In this document: positions 37,690 to 49,539 of the stretch, piece after piece
Position numbering within the stretch: the stretch's first letter is position 1
Layout of the letters: each line of letters opens with the position of its first letter
Origin: Isoetes taiwanensis
Taxonomy: Eukaryota > Streptophyta > Lycopodiopsida > Isoetales > Isoetaceae
NCBI GenBank assembly: GCA_021234155.1
Contig: JAJEKV010000011.1
Coordinates: 13,061,255 to 13,125,254, forward strand
Direction of reading: 5' to 3'
DNA length: 64,000 nt
The notes under the pieces: model-generated
Seen by the model: only the letters and a program-made list of their open reading frames with translations
What the model was told of the DNA's origin: nothing
Database searches by the model: none
Translations under genes and position numbers: made by a program

Positions 37690-38016
37690 GATAAAATATT
37701 GTGTCTATAGCAGGCCGATTGGATTCTTAACCCTAAAACATCAAAGATAAAATGGCAAGCATGAAAGCTAAAACTTATTGTTATTACCTCTGTAAAAATG
37801 TTCACGTTGCAGAAGAAGCTTTCATTGCCCTCCTAAAATAGACCGGAATGGCTGAAAGCTCGGTCTGCTGAAAGCACGCTGCATCTCTTAGAGGCATGAA
37901 AATCTGGAATGGATAGATGGTTTCTAGCACAATCGGAAGGAGCACTATGCCAATTCGGGAGGCAACATTAGTAACGTGAAATGAGTCAGATTTGATATCA
38001 AAATGGAGGCGACAAA
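37690..38016. repeat. Direct repeat inside Helitron, copy 2
   Basis: Partner of 34342-34670. It differs by a few substitutions and short indels. Confidence 0.85.
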
Positions 38017-39445
38017 TAGGAGAAGCAAGCCGAAAAGAGCTCATGCTACAAGTAAAAATGATCCGGCAAAGTTCTCGAGCCCAGGCAGTACTGGCAAAAC
38101 GGTAAATCCAAGGGATGAAAATAATTTAAGAAAATGAAGGCACATGATGCTGCACAGACTATCCTTCAAAAATTGGGTACAAGCATATTGCCTGCATATT
38201 ACCCCTGCAAGTGCAAAATAAGAAGGCATTTTAACCTAGAATAAAGACAGAGGGGCATACAGATTATAGATGGTCTTTCCTTTCTTTACATGCTTGCAGA
38301 AGCCAGTGCATTTTATTTCTAGAAATAGGAACATCCATTTTTTCCATGATTTCCAGACCCCCAATTGCTTCATCTAGACGTTCTTTCTTACAGAGTTTTT
38401 TAATGTAATCAAAAGTCCTAAGGATAATGCCACTGTTAAGCTACACAGAGACAGAAATAGGTGACGCGAGACTTCAAAAACATACCTGAATGTAGTAGCA
38501 GTCTTTGCAGCATGGCAGCGATCGACCATAACAATGGATTGAAAACCTGCGAATAAACAGTTTATGTTGGAGGTACTGACGTTACAAGCCTATAACATTC
38601 TAAAGGTTTTAATCATGCCTGCTTGCATCCCCAAGCATTTGATTGGCAAAAAGTAGTGTTCAAATTGATCAGAATTTTATTTGGCATGGATCCGCCAAGT
38701 TCTCGGAGGAATCATCTGGCTGCTGAAGATCTCAAGAGGCTACAGATTGAGGGAGTTTGAATACATTGGTAGATCGAGGAGAAGTAGTCGGAATTCATCA
38801 CACAAAGAGGATGCATACCTGGTTCATCTGCAATCCGGCCGGAATGGTGCAACGCAGCCACAATTCCTCAATAACCGCAATCCGCAATGAAAACAATTTT
38901 AAAGCATCTCAGCCGTCGATTTAATCTAACGGCCAAAAATGCGCACAGACTATCACAAAACGCCTTTATTATTATAGAAGATAGATAGATAGATATAGAT
39001 GACGTATGGTCACTTCAAGATCTATTAATGCATACCTCCTTATGCAATTAATGTAACAAGATTCATCCATAGAAGAATATTTATGCAATTAAGAATGATT
39101 GCATAGACACGTGTCCATAAAACAATGGATACTCCATGTATATAAATGGAGAGGTCTCCATATGGTTTACCATGGTTCACTTGTGGGCGCTCATTTCTTC
39201 AGTCGCTCTTTCCATTGCTGTTGCTATATAAGGTATATACAGCACGTCACTTGTGAAAATTTATGGTGGTTGTTTCCTTCTGCTTATTCCATTCCTTGTT
39301 GTATGTTTAAATGCTATGTGTGTTTATTATATTCCTATTTTTTATGCGTTTAAGTGTTGCTATGTTGCATAATATACGCCACCTCTGTGTAAAATTATAG
39401 TGGTTGCTTCCTACTTCATATTCCAATTTCCGTTGCATGTTTAGC

Positions 39446-39815
39446 AATGTTGTCCCGTACGCGTACCGTTCCGTACGTTTCGGACGTATTTTTTGAAAAA
39501 ATACGTATTTTATCCAATACGTACTTAAAGTGCTTAAGATACGTTTTTTTTTTAAATGGGAAAAAGCTTAAATATAACAAATTATGCAATATAAATACAA
39601 ACAGACTGTTGGAAAGTTGGTTAGCATGTTTGTTTGCTATCTGGGAGGCCCAGGTTCAAATCCTAGTGGGTGCAAATTGAGTCTGTTTTTTAGAAAACTG
39701 TGTCTGTTTTTTTGAAAAAAGCATTAAGCATATTTTTTAAAAAATACGTGTACGCGTATGGTACGGTACGGTACATATGGATTATCAAAAATACGCGTAT
39801 TAGTAAAACACGGAT
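39446..39815. repeat. TACG-rich inverted-repeat element with tRNA-like core
   Basis: Left end CCCGTACGCGTACCGTTCCGTACG and AAAAAATACGTATTTT; right end AAAAAATACGTGTACGCGTATGGTACGG is roughly the reverse complement. Between them GTTGGTTAGCATG and GGTTCAAATCC (39652-39662) match Pol III box A-like and box B patterns, so a tRNA-derived SINE may sit inside a foldback repeat. CpG-rich in an AT-rich context. Confidence 0.5.
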
Positions 39816-40180
39816 GTTTAGCAATATGCTATATGTATAGTTTCGACTAGCATCTACTATATTCCTATTTTTTTGTGCTAGGATGTTGGTACCTTGCATA
39901 ATATATGTCATAATGTCCACTGATTTCAGATGGGCATGCCATTGCCGGAGGCCATCCTTATGATGACGTCTAAAACAAAAAATTTCTATACATATCAATT
40001 AAAGTGCATGGAGATCAATTGTACCACGTCGAGTGTGGTTGGATTGAGGGGTCCTCGGAAACTCTCTTTGAGACGGTTGTGTGGCACTTCCTCCCTAACT
40101 CCTTTCTCAAAAAATTACAAACAGTAAGCATGCATTGCATTGACAGGTTGAACATTAATAGTGGGTCAAACCTCAGCGGG

Positions 40181-40266
40181 TTGGAACTAGAGAAACGTTC
40201 GCGGCGGCCCGGGTTGGAACTAGAGAAACGTTCGCGGTGGCCTTGGCCGCCGCGATAAGTTTCTTG
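40181..40266. repeat. GC hairpin repeat AGAGAAACGTTCGCGG..., left member
   Basis: TTGGAACTAGAGAAACGTTCGCGG is tandemly doubled (about 40181 and 40214), then a hairpin CGCGGTGGCC-TT-GGCCGCCGCG (40233-40254) and GATAAGTTTCTTG. The same 40-bp block occurs inverted at 61226-61266, and a related form at about 61727-61756. Confidence 0.8.
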
Positions 40267-40346
40267 TTGTGAATAAAGTAGTTGCATAAGCCATTTTCAG
40301 GAGAACCTCCTATATTATGCCCTTAAAGGAATACTTTGTGCATGAT

Positions 40347-40555
40347 CATAACAACATACCTTAGATTGTGTTGTACTGATTGACCTCAATATAAGAGGGA
40401 AAAAAGAGATACATGCAAATCTATCCTTGCCGAATTTTTGCGCATGGGCATAACAACAAACCTTAGATTGTGTTGTACTGATTGACCTCAATATAAGAGG
40501 GAAGAAAGAGATACATGCAAATCTATCCTTGCCGAAATTTTTGCACATGGGCATA
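40347..40555. repeat. Tandem duplication, 102-bp unit
   Basis: TTAGATTGTGTTGTACTGATTGACC starts at 40361 and 40463. The two units are nearly identical to the CATGGGCATAA end. Confidence 0.9.
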
Positions 40556-41063
40556 ATCTATGCTCTTCGTCCACAGGCGCTCATGACTCTGCTTTCGCTA
40601 CCCTTAAGTGAAGGATAAATTTCGTACTCTAAGAATAAAACATGGGGAAATTTTATATTGGATAGAGATGTTGCAAATGCTTTTGAAAGCAAGATGGAAC
40701 AAGATGGACAAATGTTTTCCATATATTCCATACATATATTCTCATCTGTTTACAATTTCGCACATTATATATGTATGTGTAAATGTAAGTAATAAATATA
40801 TAAATATATGTAAGTTTTTGTCATGGTATTTGTTTCGTATGAATTGTTGATTGTTTCATATCATATCAGGGAAATTTTTTTTTCAAGCATTTATTTATGT
40901 GTGCAGGAAGTTATTACTCATTGTGGTTTAAGCTGTGCGTGACTTAAATCAGTTGGTGCGTGCATCGAAGCGATAAAAAAAATAAGTAGGTATTTTTGTA
41001 TTGCTACATAGCCACAGTAGACTATATTGCAATTTAGTTTATTGTCTCAATGCCTCGTAAAGA

Positions 41064-43382
41064 TTGGTTACAAGAATAAGTGAGGAAGATAGAAAAAAAA
41101 TCCGAGAGAAAGACAATGAATTGAAGAGACAATGGTTTGCGAATCTAAGTGAGGACTCTAGAAACAAAATCCATGAAAAAGATAGAGAGAGGAAAAGAGC
41201 AAGGAGACGTGAGAGATTAGTAGATGTTGCAAGAAAACATCAACGTAGCTCAGTTGACCAAATGACTGCAGACACAAATAGTTTACATATTCTAGAACTC
41301 GAATGTAATGATATTCTTAGTTCCACAATGCAATCAGAAGATAGAGTTGAGAGCTCAGAGCAACGAGCTCTAACACACTGGCATGCATGCGCACGACGTA
41401 TGGGGTTGGCAATAAACAAAACTTATGCGATGTGCACATGGAATAAGAGATGCACATATTGTCAAATCTTGCTGCTCAACATTGAGCAGAATGGGTTTTG
41501 TTGTAATAACGGAATTTATACAACACACCTGGTTTCGCTGCAGAAGCCAGAAGAATAAACAAGTTGTTCTGTTTTAGTGTACTTGGAGTTGATGGCAGCT
41601 TTGTGAACTTAGATTTTCCTTCTTTTGTTACAATCACGGGTCGCAGATATCACAGACTACTCCCTACAACAGATATCGGGAATCCTATACATTGGTATGT
41701 CTACGATGAGTCGCAGCGTTACATACATGCACGTAATCAAAAAGTGCCATTCCATTGGATTGCGATAGTTGGTTCGACTCTTAACCAATTAAACCCATTC
41801 ATACGACACCTTCGAACTATGGGAAATATGGATATGCCATCGGCATACATAATAATAGAAGGAGCTGTCGCGATCAATGAAATTGCATCGACTGCCGAGG
41901 TCAACAATACAGCAGACATTCGACCTCGCGTCGCTGGATTCTGGGTTCGGAACTAAGGGGGACCGACCATCATAAATATCCTTGATCCTATGTATGAACC
42001 ACTTCAATACCCTTTGTTCTTTCCCCATGGTACGTTAGGTTGGGGTCCTGCAAATGAATACAATTTGACACAATTGCAATGGTATAGGACAAGGTTACTA
42101 CATGAAGATCGATTCTTGCAGCTAGGTCGACTATGCGGAGAGTACCTAGTAGATATGTATTCAAGAGTTGAAGATGCTCGCCTAAATTATTTTAGAATGC
42201 CGGCGTTCCGAAATAAAAGAATACAGTATGACGAAGACTATTCTGAACGCGATAACAATGATGACAATGACGTTATCTTGCCTGCGTCATTCTTGGGGTG
42301 TAAAAGATGGTGTTCAGTACAAGTAGCAGATGCATTAGCGCTCTCAAGGGCAAAAGGTCGTCCCACCCTATTTATTACGATGACGACAAACACAGATTGG
42401 CTCCAGATACGAATTGCACTTAGGCCAGGACAAAACGCATCCGATGCGCCTATGATCGTTGTTCGATGTTCCCATGGCAGACTACAACGACTAAAAGAGT
42501 TGCTACGAAAATTCGTATATGATACATACTGTAGAATTCTAAAAACGAGGATTGCCCCACGCTCACCTTGTGCTGCGCACAGAACCTGATATACCGATCG
42601 ACTGCATCGACGAAATCATTTCTGCTGAACTGCCGTCGGATCCCGTACTTTGAGCCCAAGTACAAAAGTTCATGATTCATAGACACACGGAGAGATGTTC
42701 TTCTAACAATACGTGTTGTTACAACTTCGCAAAGCCCATGAATCCCACGCCATATCTTGATTCAAGGGGTTATGTACAATATAGAAGAAGAAGTGCAGAT
42801 GACATGTGGGTAGTCCCGTACAATGCATTCTTACTCCATGAGCTAGATTGCCATATCACCGTCGATGTTGCATCTACTGTGCACATCTTTTCCTATCTCT
42901 ATGGCTATATATATAAAGGGTTTGATAGTGCCAACTTTCGAGTAACACAAGATAATGAATCTACAGCTCAATCTTCGTCAAGGAGTAGTCAACAAGCTCA
43001 ATATATGTCATGTGATTCCTTAGCAAATAAAGGGAAGGAAATGGAGACGTCGATAGATTCTTCGAAAAGTATATTACCGGATAAACCTACGAGACCAACT
43101 GGTACAAACGAAATACGAGACTACGTCAATGCACGATATCTGTCTGCCATGGAGGCATCATGGAGAATAATGTCCTATCATATAACAGATAAGTCACCGT
43201 CCGTCAAATGTCTCCCATTACACCTACGGTTACCAAATACAAATTCACTCTTGGACCACTATTTTTCACGACCACTAGATTCCGAGTTTGATTCCCTCAC
43301 ATATATCCAATATCATGAGCAATACACATTACGTCCATATAATGAGACGTCTATCTTGCAACGTGGTGAGTATCTAGAGTAA
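41064..43382 (+). pseudogene. Helitron Rep (HUH endonuclease) portion
   Basis: N-terminal basic helical region (DRKKIREKDNELKRQW), a Cys-rich finger-like part (CTYCQILLLN..CC), then PMYEPLQYPLFFPHGTLGWG, GRPTLFITMTTNTDWLQI and the HUH metal site as HAH at 42556-42564 within GLPHAHLVL. The YLYGYIYKG segment near 42895 carries the two spaced tyrosines that nick DNA. Stops at 41556, 41954, about 42650 and 43380 and a frameshift before GLPHAH show loss of function. The catalytic histidines and tyrosines themselves are conserved. Confidence 0.88.
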
Positions 43383-43457
43383 GAATGGCCAGGATAAGCA
43401 AAAAATATTGTCAAAAAAAGAACTCTGCAACCAATTATATGTAGGATATGTTTATTA

Positions 43458-45320
43458 TTGCCTCGAGTTGGTGAAGCATTTTATTTAAGACAAATCCTAA
43501 TACACCGGCCTATAAGAACGTGGGATGAAATCAAGATCGTAAATAATTTAGAACATGAGACTTACCGACAAGCTGTAGAAGCACATGGACTACTTGCAGC
43601 GTGTAACGAGGCAACGCTAATTATGGAAGAAGCAACGTCGTTGTCTCTAAGTCCCAGACAACTACGATTTTTATTTGCAATGGTCTTACTTGATCAAGCA
43701 CCGGCACTCGAAATATGGAATAGATTCCGAGTACCAATGAGCATTGATTTGCTAGACCAATAGTCCAATGATGAAACAATTGCATTTAACGAATCACTCC
43801 ACTTAATTAATAATATATTGATTCAACATGGCACTAACATTGTAGCCTTCGGGTTACAATTGCACGCTCGTCTCGTAAGAGATGTAATGCATGAGTTATC
43901 CGCCTTTCCTGATCATGGAGCTTATTTAGAAGCTGTAACAGAGATGTCAAACACAATGAACAATAACCAATTAGAAGTATATACTTACATACGAGATGAG
44001 ATAAAACAGATATACAGCAAGCAACCAATATTTGTAAATGGCAAGGCTGGTATAGGAAAAACGTTTGTTCTTAACTGTATATGTTTATTGATACGCGGGA
44101 ATAAGGACATAGTGCTTCCATGCGGGACAACAGCACTTGCAGCTCTTCAATATCCAGGAGGTCGAACTGCTCACTCGCTTTTATAAATACCGGTTGTAGA
44201 AAAAAATGCAGGCCTATATTCATTATTAGAACGAGATTCAGGAGCCGCTGAACTTCTCATTGCAGCAAGAGCGATAATTTGGGATGAGTTCCCAATGGCT
44301 AATAAAGCAGTTATAGAGAGTGTACACAACCTCTTGCAACAGTTGTGTAAAAATGGTTCTCCCTTTGGGGCAAAGCATTTCATAGCTTCTGGAGATTTCA
44401 GGCAAATAGCACCTGTTGTTAAGGGAGGAGGCAAAACTGCAGCAATCAATGCGTCCATAAAGTCATCTCCGTTATGGCAAACGTTTCATGTGCTAAAATT
44501 AGAACAACCAGTGCGAAATGCGGGTGATCTAGAGCTGATGCAATATGTTGATGACATAGGAGAAAACTGGCAGGAATCGATGATTTCCTTAGACATATTT
44601 AACACAACTACCAAAATTACAGACGCAGAAGAGTTTTTGTATCCGTCTGACATCTTGAAGAATCCAAGTCAGTGTGAGAAACGAGCATTTTTGTCTCCTA
44701 TCAATAAACACGTCAAAGATTTCAACGAACGTACGCTAGATAAAGTGTCCAACAAAAGTAAGAAATATTATAGCCACGATCACATTAGTGAAGAAGATGA
44801 AATCGTGTATGACCATCCTTATGCAACGTCAGATTTTTTGAACAATTTCACCCATTCTGGCATTCTTGAACACGAACTGAATCTTAAGGTAGGAGCAATA
44901 TGCCATGTTATAAAACGACTTGACACTGAAAAGGGTTTGGTGAAGAATGCAAGAGTCATGATCACGTCAATGCATGATAAGTTCGTAATGGTCAAAGTAC
45001 TAGGGTCAACAGCACGTTTGAATGATTGCACGTATCCAACTTCAAGAATTGACTTCTTTTACCAACCCGAAAATAGACCATGGACCATCCACAGACGCCA
45101 ACTACCATTACGACTAGCATACTCCACCACCTTCAATAGCTGCCAAGGACTAACGTTGGATCATGTTGTCCTTGATTTACGTACGAATGTCTTTGCACAT
45201 GGTCAATTATACACGGCCCTGACACGTATACGAAAGAGGGAAGATGTACTCATCCTCTTATCTTCGGATAACGCAACAAAATACACTGCGAACGTTGTCT
45301 ACAAAGAACTACTTTGCTAA
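43458..45320 (+). pseudogene. Helitron PIF1-like helicase portion
   Basis: Superfamily 1B DNA helicase fused to Rep. Seen: Walker A NGKAGIGKTF (about 44037-44066), Walker B IIWDEFPM (44275-44298), FIASGDFRQIAPVV, LEQPVRN, then LRLAYSTTFNSCQGLTLDHV and YTALTRIRKREDVLIL near the end, which are the C-terminal PIF1 motifs. Stops at 43761 and 44184 split the frame, but from 44295 to the final TAA at 45318 it is open for 341 codons. Confidence 0.9.
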
Positions 45321-45599
45321 CCAGCTAAGTTTTTCTTAATTATCACATCATATGTGCAGCTGCTTTGTGACTTCTTCGATTCTCTACTACAAAGGTATGT
45401 TTGCCTTAACCCTTTTCTCTACTAATGTGTGCTTTCTTTTCTTTAATCATTATTGAGCAGGTACATATGACTTCTTCGGCGTCATTCGAATATGAGGTAC
45501 ATCAAAGAAAAGAAAAAAAAAGAAAAAAAAATCCCCTTCATGCACAAATGTCTTTGCAAATAGTCAATGATACACGAACCTCGCATGTATACGTAAGAT

Positions 45600-45750
45600 A
45601 AGATAAGATAAGATAATTTTTTACGTCCACGGGAACCCAACGGGTTATGGGACGGCACATGCAAGGGCAACAGCCCATCTAAAACTTGGGGACTAGGCCC
45701 CATCACCAAACACAATAACCAAATATTAAAAGGCTACCAAGAATAAGATA
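45600..45750 (-). mobile_element. SINE-like retroposon with (AGATA)n tail
   Basis: On the minus strand the body ends CCCATAACCCGTTGGGTTCCC then GTGGACGTAAAAAATT and (ATCTT)n. AAGATAAGATAA also flanks the other end (45742-45757), consistent with a target duplication of about 12-14 bp. Body length is near 130 bp. It is the most complete member of the family seen at 20597-20698 and 57475-57545. Confidence 0.6.
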
Positions 45751-46124
45751 AGATAATGCTAATGCTAGTAGTAAATTTATGCTTCTAAAATTATCTAGAC
45801 ATAGCCAGTCCAAGGATTGGAAGGCCATTGATCTAGAATAATTAAATGTTATGTACAGAGAACTCTTTTGCTAACAAGCTGGGTTTTCCGTAATTATCAT
45901 ATGTGCAGATGCTTGCATACGCGTGTTTTCTTCAACCACTACTTATTCACCGTTGTTCTAATAAGGTATGACAAAAGAGGAAAAAAAAAATCTCCCTTCT
46001 CTACCCATATGATAGATAACGTGCTATCTGATTACGATGGGATGCACGTTATTCATTTTTCTATTTTTTTGTTCTCTGTCTGAGGACTTTTAAAGAAAAT
46101 CAACAAAAGATATATACAATAAAT

Positions 46125-46482
46125 CACATCGCTATGCCAGCCTAGTGGTCAAGCTATTGGTAGTGGGCGACCCCCATCCAAAGCCTAAAACCCACTGACT
46201 GTCATTGGATGTAAAAATAAGATGAAATAAATGAATATAACATCATCGCGATGACAGTTTAGTGGTCAAGCTATTGATAATGGTTGACCCCATTCAATGC
46301 CCAAAACCCGCTGACTGTCATCGGATGCAAAAATAAAATAAAATAAATGAAAAGAATATAGAACATCCATCGCGATGACAGTCTAGTGGTCAAGCTATTG
46401 ATAATGATTGACCCCATTCAATGCCCAAAACCTGCTGACTGTCATCGGATGCAAAAATAAAATAAAATAAATGAAAACAATA
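46125..46482. repeat. Three tandem/dispersed ~115-bp SINE-like repeats
   Basis: ATCGC.ATG.CAG..TAGTGGTCAAGCTATTG followed by GACCCC.TTCAATGCCCAAAAC and CTGACTGTCAT.GGATG, each ending in an AAAATAAAATAAA-like tail, at about 46127, 46247 and 46371. TAGTGGTCAAGC resembles a Pol III box A and the A-rich tail suggests retroposon origin. Confidence 0.7.
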
Positions 46483-46497
46483 AAGAATACAAAGAAT

Positions 46498-46597
46498 AAT
46501 GGGAATCCTATGGTAGTCAAATAGCACCTATCTATCATATAGGCACAAAACAAATGGCAATAGTGCAGGTTCAACTCCTGCGTGTTCTTTCCCATTC
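46498..46597 (+). other. tRNA-like segment (not a proven tRNA)
   Basis: A perfect 5-bp anticodon-type stem CCTAT/ATAGG with 7-nt loop (46527-46543) and a perfect T-arm GCAGG-TTCAACT-CCTGC (46565-46581) lie in tRNA order with a long variable region. TGGGAA and TTCCCA flank them, but the acceptor-stem spacing is wrong. More likely a tRNA-derived SINE relic. Confidence 0.35.
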
Positions 46598-46684
46598 CAC
46601 GAATGCCCAAAATTGAGAACTATTCGACTTAGTACAAAGCTTCTTTTCGCATCGGGTTGCAGAAGAGAAATGTTCGCAGCGGCC

Positions 46685-47856
46685 CTACCTCATCTCGTTT
46701 GTCTTGTAGGTGGAGTCAAGACACAATGCCCTATCCTTTCCAAATCTCAATAAGGCTCCCCTTTGGGTGGGCGTCATAATCCCCAATTGGAAGATGTCAC
46801 TATGCTCATAGTGGAATACACTGTCAAGGTGTTGTTGCACCCACATATGAGTGCTTGTAGCTTCATCTTCATGCAACTTCCAAACATTTCGGGCCACTTC
46901 CTTTTCAATGTTGTAGATTTCATGCATCTTTAACATGTCATCTCTCGAAAGCCCCTCCAACCCAAGTAGTTCCTTCTTCAAGCTCACTCTTTCTTGGTGG
47001 ATATTCATCACCATTCTAGGTGCAATGTAATGCAATAGCTTTTGTTTGATCCATTCTCTCTTTTCAGCCGTGAGCCACGGAGCCAGCCTATACCTCAACC
47101 CTTTCTCAACAGCTAAAGCTTTACCGTGGGAAATTTCACCTTGCTGGTTCACGAGATCCCATTTGTGGTAGGTAATTTGAGTGCAATCCGGAAGAAGGTA
47201 GAGCTGTCTCAAAGTGAAATGACATTGGCATCCCCTACGAACACTCTCCCCCCTTTGAACCCTCCTCCTCCTTTGACCTGGAGGAGGACGTCAATCTTCC
47301 ACAACATGGGTGTTCCCAAAATTGTCTTGGGGCCCAAAACTACACCAGTACCTTTTCAGAGACAGATATGAACCTTTGCCTGGTTTCGATAGCTCCTTAT
47401 TCATTTGAGAACTTCTTATATAGAAGTTGTAGGGTGCATCCCCATTTTTTTGCTCCCCAGTAATGAAATCCGACACCCGTGAGGTGGAATATAGGAAACC
47501 CACACCAATTGAGTGCCTCTTCCATCCAGATCAGGACCCTGGTGCTCTAGAACCGTCCAAAGCAGCCGACTGTGGTCAAAATGCCCTTCTGCCAGGTTTG
47601 TTTGCCAAATCTCTGCTTGCACCTGCCACAGGAAACGTAATTAGAGCTTAGCCACAACAAAGAGATGGAACTGGACAGTGTTCCAGGCACTCGCCTCCTC
47701 AATCTTCTCTTCGAGGTCCATGACAAGCTCCGCAGAGAACTCCTGGCAAGTGATTCCGTCTGATGGAATGGACAGACTTATGTCCGCAGGCCAGACGAAC
47801 TCACGATGCCACAATGGCCGTCGACCGGTTCCCACCCACGGACCGGATGCATCCAC
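46685..47856 (-). pseudogene. MULE-like transposase, N-terminal half
   Basis: Mutator-like DNA transposase remnant. One minus frame from 47503 to 46685 is cut by a TGA at 47291-47293: SYLSLKRYWCSFGPQDNFGN before it, then RRGCQCHFTLRQLYLLPDC, HKWDLVNQQG, a helical linker, FQLGIMTPTQRGALLRFGKD and RALCLDSTYKTN, the last holding the first catalytic Asp of the DDE core. Upstream, 47856-47641 encodes SLSIPSDGITCQEFSAELV and NTVQFHLFVVAKL, probably an earlier exon or frame-shifted part. The remaining catalytic domain is absent because the frame meets repeat sequence at 46690. Confidence 0.65.
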
Positions 47857-47864
47857 CTCGTTCC

Positions 47865-48470
47865 TACAGAATCACCTGCATCGGAATCACCTGCATCACG
47901 GAGGAGTGATTCCATCCTGTGGAATCACGGAGGAGTGACTCCATCTGGCGGAATCACTCCGGAGTGATTCAATTCGACGGAATCACTAAACTGTGATTCC
48001 ATCCCACGGAATAGTGTGGTTGTGATACCGCCGGGCAGAATGCATTCGTGGTGATTCCATCGCGAAGAATCTTACATTTGTGATTCTACCGGGCAGAATC
48101 GCATGGTTGTGATTCCATCTGGCGGAATAGCAATGTTGTGATTCTGTCTGGCGGAATAGCAATGTTGTGATTCTGTCTGGCGGAATAGCAATGTTGTGAT
48201 TCCATCTGGCGGAATAGCATGGTTGTGATTCCGTCTGGCAGAATAACAGAGTCCTTCGTGATTCCTTCCGGAGGAATAGATTTGCGGGGTGATTCCGTCT
48301 GGTGGAATAACTCGGGGGAGATTCCATCGCAAGGGAGAATTATGATGTGATACCACCGGAAGGTATATATCGCATGAAAGCGATCCCGCCGCTGTACGTA
48401 AAACGGGGCCTCTCAGTACGGATAATCGAGGGTCGCGAGCCTTGATTCTCGGAGGGAATATCTTGCGATG
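47865..48470. repeat. ~30-bp minisatellite (GTGATTCCRTCTGGCGGAATAGC)
   Basis: About 16-18 head-to-tail units. The central five or six (48090-48240) are nearly identical; those at the edges are divergent. Each unit has dyad symmetry (GATTCC...GGAAT). A related copy, TGATTCCGTCTGATGGAAT, lies inside the transposase exon at 47752-47770. Confidence 0.9.
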
Positions 48471-48530
48471 GAATCACAATAACCGGGGTAAAAATATTTT
48501 CACCCATCAACGATGGGCACCATAACTAGT

Positions 48531-48612
48531 TGCTTATATGGTCTTCCAAGTATTGTCAGAGTAAGTCCAGTAGAATTATGGCATCTGAGACTTGGTCATG
48601 TGCATGATACTA
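48531..48612 (+). pseudogene. Copia GAG-pre-integrase fragment, copy 2
   Basis: Same LYGLPSIV...VELWHLRLGH sequence as copy 1, again stopping just before the MITE. Confidence 0.8.
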
Positions 48613-48620
48613 ATGTATAA

Positions 48621-48777
48621 GGGAAAATACCTCTTGAGGGTTTTGCGGGGGGTAATTTGCGAAGCGACGCCACCAGTGGTGGCGATGCACGAGCGGCGGA
48701 GCTGCGAGTGCGTCCGCTCCCATTGGCGGCACCGCCGAGCAAATTGCCCCCAAAAAACCTGAGAGGGCTATTTTCCC
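48621..48777. mobile_element. 157-bp foldback MITE, copy 2
   Basis: Same length, ends and insertion site as the MITE at 23809-23965, with a few substitutions. The common position means the MITE was present before the segment was duplicated. Confidence 0.8.
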
Positions 48778-49539
48778 GTGCGTAATGGACGGGAGGTTCA
48801 AATTACCCCTCCATGCTTTGTTCCGGTGCTCTGCCTTTTTCTTAGCAAAATCATCTTGAAGATCATCTTCAAAGCTTGCCGGATCTAGGATTCCCTTTTA
48901 TATAATCTAGGGCTCTTCAGGTAGGCCAGACAACACCAGAAAAGCCGGAGCTTCAATACATCCGGCCCCCTTTGCTCTGTCTGTTTCGGTTGATCTATGG
49001 TTATCAGAAACTGCGGCGGATTTTTGAAGCCATAGCAAGCTTTGCGGCAAGTTTAAGCATGAAGCTTCTATTTCCTTCATCAAAAGCTGCGACGATAACG
49101 AATTGCTAAAGCTGACGGCTTATGCGAAGATGAGGCCTAAATTAGCTTAAGTTGAAGCTGACGCTGACGCTGACATATTATCCAAGAAGAGCAGCTGGAA
49201 GGAGCCATGGCAAAGAAAAAATATTGCTTGCAGAGGAGGCGGCGCCGCTCTGGAAAACCCGGAGCACAATTACAGCTTTTAATTCTCACTGAATAATGCT
49301 GTAATTTGAACCTCACGTTCATTACATCAAAATGATGAGCAAGTATAAATTGGTAATTGGTATTCCTGATAATATAGTAACATATGAATGTAGAGGCCAT
49401 TGAGCTTGCATGCTTGGAAAGCAATCCATGCAGTCTTTTAAGCCTTCGTTTTTAAAACTCTAGGCATATTGTGTGCGTAGCCCAATGCGCGTGCAGAGCA
49501 TGGTACATTTATTGATGATTTCTCTCGAATAACAAATGT

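Larger units (their letters stand above)
41064..45320 (+). mobile_element. Decayed autonomous Helitron (Rep-helicase coding part)
   Basis: Rolling-circle transposon protein gene with the Rep endonuclease followed by a PIF1-type helicase, as in all Helitrons. At least six stops or frameshifts break the single long frame. The element's own TC start and CTRR end were not located with certainty. Confidence 0.9.

Noticed and set aside
46498-46597. Functional class II tRNA gene
   Set aside because: The anticodon and T arms pair perfectly, but the acceptor stem and D arm do not fit.
47865-48470. CRISPR-like array of regular palindromic ~30-bp repeats
   Set aside because: Units are contiguous with no unique spacers, they diverge toward the edges, and the context is a plant genome; it is a minisatellite.
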